DNA from: Candidatus Gordonibacter avicola
GTDB lineage: Bacteria > Actinomycetota > Coriobacteriia > Coriobacteriales > Eggerthellaceae
NCBI GenBank assembly: GCA_019113915.1
Contig: DXGM01000009.1
Coordinates: 1-64,000 of the forward strand
Direction: 5' to 3'
Length of the DNA: 64,000 nucleotides
A model generated the notes under the pieces. The model did no database searches, was not told where the DNA came from, and saw nothing but the letters and a program-made list of their open reading frames with translations. The position numbers and the translations under genes were made by a program. Below, piece after piece: positions 58,505 through 64,000 of the stretch (the stretch's first letter is position 1; each line of letters opens with the position of its first letter).

Positions 58505-59904
58505 GATGCTAGCGCCTCCGCACCTTCGGGCGCGCCCTCGCCGCGTGCAGCCAGCGCCTCTGCATCCTCCACAGCTTCCTCGTCCTCTTCGAACACCGGA
58601 GGCTTGGTGCACACGTATATGATCCAGAGCACCGTACCCACGGCGGCGGTCACGGCGCAGAGCGGTGCCACGTTCGTCCACAGCTGGGCCTCGCCAATGA
58701 CGTAGCCTACCACCGGCGTGCACAAGAGGTTCGAAATGCCCTGGAAGAAAATGATGATGGCCATGCCCACCGGCATGGTGACGCGCTTGGGCATGGTGAC
58801 GGGTACCATCGACCACACAACCCCGCTCGTCCAGCCGCTTTCCAATCCCAGCAGCACCAGGTACCACGGCAGATACTCGTACGGAATAAGGAACGCGCCC
58901 ACGTAGAAAAACGCGCAGAACCCCGCGATAATCACCATGATGTTGCGCTGACGCAGCTTCTGAAACTTACCCAGCAGAAACGCCGTCACAAGCGCCATGG
59001 GGATGGACGCCGCAAAACCAAGCGAGGCCATGGAGCCGCCGGAAATGCCCGCCTGCGCCTGCGCCGCCGCCATATCAACGCCGGAGGCCAGCAAGCGTTC
59101 AAGTTCCACGCCCTGCACGTAAGTGGGCACCCACGTGAGCACCGACAGTGACGTGAACATCAGAAAGCAGAACCCCAGGCCAAAGAGCCACATACGCTTC
59201 ACCTTGAAGCCCTCAAGCGGAAGGGCGGCGGGGCGGTGCTGCTTCACGCCCGTCTCGCGCTCGCGGCGGGCGGCCACGCCGCGGCCCACATGCGGAACGC
59301 TCACGAACAGCGCAAACACCACAAACGAGACCAGTGCCAGCACGTCGGAGAACCACCACCACGCGTGCCAGTTGTGCGGGTCGCCGGTGAGCGCCAGCGC
59401 CACGGGCACACCAATGTTGTAGGCAAGCGTGCTTCCCACCACGTACCACAAATTCCAAATGCCCATGGGAAGCCCCGCCTTCTCGCGGGGGAAGTACATA
59501 GAAATGATGGTGGTGGCCACCACGCCCATCATGGCCACGCCGATGCCTTCAAGCACGCGCCCGGCAATAAGCTGGCCAAACGTGGCTGACAGCGCGCCCA
59601 CAGCGCAACCCACCACCATAAAGGCCAGCCCGAAAAGCCCCACGCGCTTGGGCCCGAAACGGTTGAGCAAAAACGCCGAAGGAAACGCCGTCACAATGCC
59701 GGCGATGGCAATGACGGACATGAGCCAGCCCGTCGTGCCAGGGTCGGTGCCAAAATCGGCCATGAGGGCCGGCATGAACGTGGGCACCTTAAACTGATTC
59801 ATAATGACAATAATGCCGCAAAACAGCATGGCGAAGAGCACGATCCAGCCTTTACGCTGGCGGTTTTTCGCCTCGTCAGGGGAATTCTTGGACAAGTCGC
59901 TCAT
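58501..59904 (-). CDS. MFS transporter of cassette 3 (second)
   Basis: A 467-residue, 12-helix major facilitator. MNQFKVPTFMPALMADFG leads into the helix 2-3 loop LLNRFGPKRVGLF (~80-92). It has an unusually long acidic C-terminal tail (EEDEEAVEDAEALAA). It resembles the cassette 1 transporter. A GGAGAGAAGGGA ribosome site precedes the ATG. Inferred cargo is the substrate or product of the cassette 3 redox enzyme. Confidence 0.9.
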   Translation of the reverse strand: MSDLSKNSPDEAKNRQRKGWIVLFAMLFCGIIVIMNQFKVPTFMPALMADFGTDPGTTGWLMSVIAIAGIVTAFPSAFLLNRFGPKRVGLFGLAFMVVGCAVGALSATFGQLIAGRVLEGIGVAMMGVVATTIISMYFPREKAGLPMGIWNLWYVVGSTLAYNIGVPVALALTGDPHNWHAWWWFSDVLALVSFVVFALFVSVPHVGRGVAARRERETGVKQHRPAALPLEGFKVKRMWLFGLGFCFLMFTSLSVLTWVPTYVQGVELERLLASGVDMAAAQAQAGISGGSMASLGFAASIPMALVTAFLLGKFQKLRQRNIMVIIAGFCAFFYVGAFLIPYEYLPWYLVLLGLESGWTSGVVWSMVPVTMPKRVTMPVGMAIIIFFQGISNLLCTPVVGYVIGEAQLWTNVAPLCAVTAAVGTVLWIIYVCTKPPVFEEDEEAVEDAEALAARGEGAPEGAEALAS

Positions 59905-59951
59905 GATTGATCCCTTCTCTCCGCGCAGGCGGGGATACAGGTGGAATGAAG

Positions 59952-59985
59952 GCGGCCCGGACGCGGGGTGTCCCGGCCGGGCCGC
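59952..59985. other. Stem-loop between the two cassette 3 MFS genes
   Basis: GCGGCCCGG (59952-59960) pairs with CCGGGCCGC (59977-59985) across a 16-base loop. No T-run follows on the minus strand, so it may stabilise or partly attenuate the transcript rather than end it. Confidence 0.5.
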
Positions 59986-60022
59986 TTACAAACGGTAGTG
60001 CTTCGTATTCAGCCGGTACTAT

Positions 60023-61429
60023 TTAGTGCTGAGCCGGAGCTTCGCTACCCTCGGCGGGCTTGCCAGCGGGAGCACCAGCACCCGCACCCGCACCAGCAGC
60101 CTGCTTGGACGGCTTCACGCCAAAGCTCAAGATGCAGCCCACCACGCCAATGGGCACCAGCGCCCAGAACGCAAGCATCGGATCCACGTGAATGCCCTGT
60201 GCCACGGCTTCCTGCACGGCCTGGCCAATAGCCGGACCGAAGTCGGCCGGGGTGCCGCCAGAGGCGAGCACGGCCTGCTTGGCCTGAATGGCCACGTTCG
60301 AGGCGGCCGTCAGACCCTCGTTGAACGGCGCCAGCGCGTAGCTGGTCACAATCTGGCCAGCGTACTGGCCCAGCGTCAAGAACGACAGGCCAAACGCAAC
60401 GGCGGTCGCGCCACCCTTGAACACAAACGTCGGCACGAGCGGACGGCAGCATGCGTTCAGCATCATGTTGCCAATGCAGAAGAACAGCACGTAAGGGATG
60501 AAGAACTCGGCATGGAACGCCAGCGCGGAGCAAATGGTCAGGCCCAAAATACCCACGACCACGCAGAGGTACTTCTTGGACTTCGGCGTCTTGTCGAGGA
60601 TAAGGCCACCCAAGGGAGCCAGCGCGCCACACGCCACAATCAAACCACCCCAGAGACCAGCGGTGGTGGCATCCCAGCCAAAGCCACCCAGAGCCTCAGG
60701 CGTCTGCAGCCACGTCTTCAGGTACTGGCTAAACGCGTAGTTCATGTAGTTGAAGATGGCGAACATAATAATGAGGCACCACAGCTGACGGCTCTTGAAG
60801 AACTTCAGAACGGCCTTCAGCGGCTTACGCTCAGGCGACACCTGCGAGCGCTCGTCGCCCTTCGGGTCGCGAAACACCACAGCAAACAGAATGCCGAACA
60901 CAGCCGCTACGGCCACCCACACCCACTGCAGGTTCGCCATGTTGGAGCCCACCATATGGTACACGCCGTCGTTCACGAAGTTCGACAGGAAGATACCCAC
61001 GGGAGCCCAGCAGGACCATATTGCCATGGCGCGGCCGCGCGTAGCGTCCGGGAACCACATGGACACACACGTGGGACCAGCCACAACGGTGGTGGACAGG
61101 CCCAGGCCCAGAATGAAGCGGCCCGCCAAAAACACGTAGAAGTTGCCGCCCACAAAGGCCGCGCTCAACGCGCTACCCACAACCGCCGCGCCAATGCCAA
61201 TAAGCGTGGTGGCCTTCGCACCAAACTTGCGCACGAGGATGGTGGTGGGCAGGGCCATAATCAGGGCGCCAATGGGCACCAGGCCCATGACGTTGGACAG
61301 CAGGCTGAAGTTCGCCGGATTCGCGAAGAACGCGTTGTTCTCGGCAAGCCAGTTCTTGAACACCGGGAACGTGATGCCGGGAAGCCACATCCAGGCAAAC
61401 ACGATGCCCACTGCCGCCAAAAGCGACAC
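60023..61429 (-). CDS. MFS transporter of cassette 3 (first), 5' end frameshifted
   Basis: A 468-residue open frame from a GTG at 61429 covers 12 helices of an oxalate/formate-antiporter-like major facilitator (ATRGRAMAIWSCWAPVGIFL is the helix 4-5 region). It has an Ala/Gly/Pro-rich C-terminal tail. The GTG has no ribosome site and falls inside the first helix (ALIVSLLAAVGIVFAWMW). The true start, with a good ribosome site, is the ATG at 61520 in another frame (see the 61446-61520 entry). A shift near 61450 separates the two. It is either a broken gene or a sequencing error. Confidence 0.8.
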   Translation of the reverse strand: MSLLAAVGIVFAWMWLPGITFPVFKNWLAENNAFFANPANFSLLSNVMGLVPIGALIMALPTTILVRKFGAKATTLIGIGAAVVGSALSAAFVGGNFYVFLAGRFILGLGLSTTVVAGPTCVSMWFPDATRGRAMAIWSCWAPVGIFLSNFVNDGVYHMVGSNMANLQWVWVAVAAVFGILFAVVFRDPKGDERSQVSPERKPLKAVLKFFKSRQLWCLIIMFAIFNYMNYAFSQYLKTWLQTPEALGGFGWDATTAGLWGGLIVACGALAPLGGLILDKTPKSKKYLCVVVGILGLTICSALAFHAEFFIPYVLFFCIGNMMLNACCRPLVPTFVFKGGATAVAFGLSFLTLGQYAGQIVTSYALAPFNEGLTAASNVAIQAKQAVLASGGTPADFGPAIGQAVQEAVAQGIHVDPMLAFWALVPIGVVGCILSFGVKPSKQAAGAGAGAGAPAGKPAEGSEAPAQH

Positions 61430-61445
61430 AATTAAGGCACGGCCA

Positions 61446-61520
61446 GGCGTATGAGGGCGTCTTCTCCACAGGCTTGGCTGCGGGAGCGCCGGCTGCGGTT
61501 GCAGCAGCAGGATTACTCAT
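61446..61520 (-). pseudogene. Displaced N-terminus of the 60023 MFS transporter
   Basis: The ATG at 61520, preceded by GAAGGGGAA, starts MSNPAAATAAGAPAAKPVEK, an Ala/Pro-rich leader like that at the transporter's own C-terminus. Near 61450 the frame runs on into unrelated sequence, while the transporter frame continues as PGRALIVSLLAAVG. Loss of two bases (for example one AC of a TACACG) or gain of one would restore a single gene 60023-61520. Confidence 0.65.
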
Positions 61521-61565
61521 AGTTCCCCTTCTTTCAGACGCCTCCTTGCGGGCGTCTTGCACGGT

Positions 61566-61585
61566 GGCGGGGCGCGAGCCCCGCC
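61566..61585 (-). terminator. Stem-loop after the amidohydrolase-fold gene
   Basis: GGCGGGGC (61566-61573) and GCCCCGCC (61578-61585) form a perfect 8-bp hairpin just after the stop of the 61593 gene. A second hairpin, GACGCC/GGCGTC, lies ahead of the MFS ribosome site. There is no T-run; partial termination or an mRNA-processing boundary is likely. Confidence 0.5.
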
Positions 61586-61592
61586 AGGTTAC

Positions 61593-62651
61593 TTACAGGT
61601 TGAACAGCTTCGCCGCGTTGCCGCCGAGCATGAGGTCTTTTTCCTCCTGCGACACATCGAGCGCATTGATGGATCCCACCGAGCGGGCCATCCACTCGTA
61701 GAACACGGGGAAGGACGAACCCAGCAGCAAGTGATCGGCGCCGCATACCTTCACGGCGCATTCAAGCTGCTCTTTGCTCCAGCTCATGGGGTGCGTCATG
61801 TCGAAGAAGATGTTGTTGGTGAGGTAGCGCTCGTACGCCTCGCGGTCCACGTTGGTGGCCAGGCGGTTCATGGCCTCCTTCTTCTTGACGGACACGTGGG
61901 GTGCCAGGATGTCCTTCAGCGCAAACCAGTTGCCGCCGAACATCGTGTGGATGAACTTGAGGTCGGGGAACTCGTCGAACATACCCGAGTACACCTCGCG
62001 GCCCACGGCGGTTGCCTGCACGTGGATGCGGCCCAGTTCGCGGCGCAGCGGCGTGTATTCGGCGAAGTTGCCAAACGCGTTCTGGCCGGGGGTGTGGTGA
62101 ATGGCGCAGGGCACCTTCTTCTCGTTCAGCACCTTCAGGTAAGGCTTGAACAAATCGTCGTCGAGGAACTTGTCGCCGTAGCAGCAGGCGAACTGCACGC
62201 CCACCATGCCAAGGTCACCGAGGCAGCGCTCAAGTTCGTAGATATCTTCCTTGCGGCCCCACGGCGGGATGACGGCGTTGGCGGCCAGGCGGCCTTCGGA
62301 CTGGCGACACATCTCGGCGGCCTGGTCGTTTACGATCTTGCACATTTCAAGCGGCAGCCATTCCTGCCACACCGGCATGCGCAGAAGGGCAATATCCACG
62401 CCCACCTCGTCCATGGCCTGGATCTTTGTCTCAAGCGTGTAGTCGCCTTCCACGTAGTTCAGGATGTCGCGGCCATCTTCGGTGGCGAGCACAATCTGAT
62501 CCTTCGCGCCGTCGGGGGTCTTCCCGCGGTAGGCCTTCAAACCCATGGTGATGGGCGCGGAATACAGAAAGCCGTTCAGCACCTCTTCGTTGGTGAACAG
62601 GTCGGTGGGCAGAAAGTGCATGTTGATATCGATAACCTTATTTTGAGCCAT
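61593..62651 (-). CDS. Amidohydrolase-2 (ACMSD/resorcylate-decarboxylase-like) fold protein with altered metal site
   Basis: A 352-residue protein of the family that decarboxylates aromatic acids (ACMSD, gamma-resorcylate decarboxylase). The N-terminal strand reads VIDINMHFLP, so the usual HxH (or ExH) is N10-x-H12. CAIHHTPGQNAFGNF (~170) and FIHTMFGGNWFAL (~225) keep the later His residues. The C-terminal GADHLLLGSSFPV has Ser313 where the family has a metal-binding Asp (GSDxP). GGNAAKLFNL is the usual end. AAGGAGG precedes the ATG at 62651. It lies within cassette 3, downstream of the redox subunits. A changed or lost catalytic activity is likely. Confidence 0.85.
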   Translation of the reverse strand: MAQNKVIDINMHFLPTDLFTNEEVLNGFLYSAPITMGLKAYRGKTPDGAKDQIVLATEDGRDILNYVEGDYTLETKIQAMDEVGVDIALLRMPVWQEWLPLEMCKIVNDQAAEMCRQSEGRLAANAVIPPWGRKEDIYELERCLGDLGMVGVQFACCYGDKFLDDDLFKPYLKVLNEKKVPCAIHHTPGQNAFGNFAEYTPLRRELGRIHVQATAVGREVYSGMFDEFPDLKFIHTMFGGNWFALKDILAPHVSVKKKEAMNRLATNVDREAYERYLTNNIFFDMTHPMSWSKEQLECAVKVCGADHLLLGSSFPVFYEWMARSVGSINALDVSQEEKDLMLGGNAAKLFNL

Positions 62652-62735
62652 GGTTCCTCCTTGTCCGACGGGCACCTGCCCCGCGCCTCGGGCGCGTGGG
62701 CCACATGAGGAGCGGGGCGGCCGCCCGTCTGGTGA

Positions 62736-62939
62736 TTACTGGTAGATCGGGGTGACCTCGCCCTTCGCCATCTTTTCCATGTTGGCGGAGTTGCGTTCCT
62801 TCCAGTCGATGCGTCCCTGCTCGCGCTGGGCCTGCGTGACCTCACGGCTGAACTCGTGCGGCAGACGCACGTCAACGTTCATCAGGCGCTCGGCAATCTC
62901 GCCGCCGAAGTCGTCCGCGAACTGCGGTCTCGTGCTCAT
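62736..62939 (-). CDS. 67-aa protein of cassette 3
   Basis: A 67-residue, highly charged, Cys-free protein (FADDFGGEIAERLMNVDVRL; EVTQAQREQGRIDWKERN) ending in TPIYQ. GGAAGGAGGG precedes the ATG, so it is translated. It lies between the ferredoxin and the amidohydrolase-fold gene. Family not recognised; it lacks the zinc-binding cysteines of the small D subunits of UbiD-type decarboxylases. Its position suggests a small subunit or chaperone for a neighbour. Confidence 0.7.
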   Translation of the reverse strand: MSTRPQFADDFGGEIAERLMNVDVRLPHEFSREVTQAQREQGRIDWKERNSANMEKMAKGEVTPIYQ

Positions 62940-62979
62940 AGGTTCCCTCCTTCCCGCTGCTCTTTTTGCTCTCCTGTTG

Positions 62980-63095
62980 CGCCGCCCCGCTTATAAGGGG
63001 GCGGCGGCGAACAAGTGTGGTGGGGGCCCTGCCCGCGCGCGGGTGTGCGGGCAGGCAGGGCGGGGTGGGTGCGCCGGCACGCGGTGCGGCGCACC
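62980..63095. other. Three consecutive GC-rich hairpins in the cassette 3 operon
   Basis: Stems at 62980-62988/62998-63006 (CGCCGCCCC), 63026-63036/63047-63061 (GCCCTGCCCGC, with a bulge) and 63068-63076/63087-63095 (GGTGCGCCG) fill the 168-bp gap between the ferredoxin and 67-aa genes. No T-run is present. They could act as an RNA-stability barrier giving more of the redox subunits than of downstream genes. Confidence 0.6.
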
Positions 63096-63107
63096 TCGGG
63101 GCGTGCG

Positions 63108-63452
63108 TTACGCCTGCTCGATGGCCACGATCATCTGTTTGGGGGCATCAATCGAGCGCGCAAGTTCTTCCACGTCGCCCCAGGCGAGGCACTGCGCCTG
63201 GCAGTGCTGTACACACGTGGGCTGCTTGCCCTTGGCCGTGCGCTCGGCGCAGAGGTCGCACCAACGCGTGAACTGGGGAATGAAGTCGTACTGGTAGTCT
63301 TTCTTGGACTCGTCGATATGCAGCGGGCCCAGCTTGGTAATTTTCAGGCCGAACTCGCGCTCGCTGTAGCCGTGCTCCTGCTGGCAGGCCAGCACGCAGG
63401 CCTCGCAGCCGGTGCAGTAGTCGACGTCGACGAGTATTCCACGGTATGCCAT
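63108..63452 (-). CDS. Short two-cluster 4Fe-4S ferredoxin subunit, cassette 3
   Basis: A 114-residue protein starting AYRGILVDVDYCTGCEACVL, then CDLC ... CVQHCQAQC, parallel to those of cassettes 1 and 2. It follows the molybdoenzyme gene by 28 bp and is its likely electron-transfer partner. Confidence 0.88.
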   Translation of the reverse strand: MAYRGILVDVDYCTGCEACVLACQQEHGYSEREFGLKITKLGPLHIDESKKDYQYDFIPQFTRWCDLCAERTAKGKQPTCVQHCQAQCLAWGDVEELARSIDAPKQMIVAIEQA

Positions 63453-63480
63453 GTCTAATTCCTTTCCGTCGGGTTCTCGA

Positions 63481-64000
63481 CTAGTCGGCCTTGTAAATCT
63501 TGCACATCATGGCCTTGTAGTTCGAACCGAAGCCCGACACGCCGGCGTCAAAGGGCACCAGGTTGTTGATGTTGGATTCCAGTACGCCGAACAGGCCCTT
63601 TTGCTCGTCTTCCACGTTTTCCTCGGCGGCATCCTTGCGCTCGGGGAACCACCAACCGTGCTCGGCTTGCAGCACGCGCGGGTCGTAGGTGTCGTTGAAC
63701 GAGGCCTTGTACTTGCATTTGCCGTGCTTGTTCTCAAGCCAAATCCAGTCGCCCTCTTCGATGCCATTGGCGGCGGCGGTGTCGGGGTGGATGTACACGA
63801 GCGGGTCCGGGTGCAGGGCGCGCAGCTTCTTGATTTGGCGCTGCTCGGAGTGGAAGAAGTGCGGCACGCGCGCGCCGGAGGTCACGATGTAGGGGTACTC
63901 TTCCAAATCCTCGGGGGCGGAGTACGGGCTTTCCACGGGCTCCACGTAGCTCGGCAGCGGATCGAGGCCCGACCACGAGGTGTGGTGGAACACCATGGAG
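63481..64000 (-). CDS. DMSO-reductase-family molybdopterin oxidoreductase, cassette 3, C-terminal part (5' end outside window)
   Basis: The last ~173 residues of a catalytic subunit; the frame is open through the right edge. IVTSGARVPHFFHSEQRQ, HPDTAAANGIEEGDWIWLEN and AEHGWWFPE are the C-terminal MGD-binding domain blocks also present in the enzymes at 40572 and 50107. The end, SGFGSNYKAMMCKIY, matches their SGFGGNYKTNLCKVY-type ends. The N-terminus, Fe-S site and any Tat signal are not visible. Confidence 0.9.
   Translation of the reverse strand, partial: SMVFHHTSWSGLDPLPSYVEPVESPYSAPEDLEEYPYIVTSGARVPHFFHSEQRQIKKLRALHPDPLVYIHPDTAAANGIEEGDWIWLENKHGKCKYKASFNDTYDPRVLQAEHGWWFPERKDAAEENVEDEQKGLFGVLESNINNLVPFDAGVSGFGSNYKAMMCKIYKAD

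Noticed and set aside
61173-61562. 129-codon minus-strand frame at the start of the MFS gene
   Set aside because: Only its first part (ATG 61520 to about 61446) is real transporter N-terminus; the rest is out of frame.
61593-62651. Naming it a specific aromatic decarboxylase
   Set aside because: Two metal-site positions differ from characterised decarboxylases, so activity cannot be assumed.
1-64000. tRNA, rRNA or insertion-sequence genes
   Set aside because: No cloverleaf with a T-loop, no rRNA sequence and no transposase were recognised by eye; a tRNA covariance scan would settle it.

Overview
The window is GC-rich, gene-dense DNA from an anaerobic actinobacterium. Several traits point to the class Coriobacteriia, most likely the Eggerthellaceae: repeated cassettes of DMSO-reductase-family molybdoenzymes with short ferredoxin partners, membrane-anchored LuxR-type regulators, flavin and Fe-S redox proteins, a NiFe-hydrogenase remnant at the left edge, and actinobacterial housekeeping genes. 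I cannot name the genus from sequence alone.

Layout. 1-2434: end of a NiFe-hydrogenase operon (cytochrome b end, small membrane protein, maturation protease), split by an antisense FMN reductase. 2631-5162: DUF488, a pair of ParB-binding parS sites, a TetR-flavodoxin pair and CarD. 5363-12460: an EAL/PAS signalling protein, a carboxymuconolactone-decarboxylase-like protein, an Fe-S aldo/keto reductase, a surface-protein remnant, a cupin and nth. 12962-35961: mostly housekeeping (mfd, gltX, metK, priA, D,D-carboxypeptidase) plus transporters, MarR-MATE, a LuxR regulator, dinD and an ATP-grasp-like enzyme. 36189-46390: a BvgS-type hybrid kinase, molybdoenzyme cassette 1 (MFS, catalytic subunit, ferredoxin, 87-aa protein, LuxR) and the primary sigma factor. 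46820-54393: rlmKL, cassette 2 (molybdoenzyme, ferredoxin, 180-aa protein, minus strand), a DUF4143 ATPase and an antitoxin-like fragment. 54401-64000: a minus-strand block with cassette 3, read from the right edge: molybdoenzyme (cut by the edge), ferredoxin, 67-aa protein, amidohydrolase-fold protein, two MFS transporters (one frameshifted) and an 87-aa protein. An isomerase-fold-like protein, a 145-aa protein and a LuxR regulator follow.

How the parts may work together. The molybdoenzymes have no Tat signal and pair with ferredoxins of only 113-119 aa. They sit with MFS transporters and membrane LuxR regulators. This matches the layout of soluble catechol-dehydroxylase / pyrogallol-transhydroxylase-type systems: import of an aromatic or other small molecule, cytoplasmic reduction or hydroxyl removal, and substrate-linked regulation. 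The substrates are not known from sequence. Cassette 3 adds an amidohydrolase-2 fold protein that appears to lack two metal ligands.

The window also holds several families of palindromic repeats. The most striking is a ~160-bp double-hairpin element found after the hydrogenase gene and after rpoD. A copy lies in frame inside mfd, where it encodes about 54 extra residues. Others are a 69-bp repeat in inverted copies, a nested ~160-bp inverted repeat with a shorter relative, and a 23-bp perfect inverted repeat that supplies the stop codon of a membrane-protein gene.
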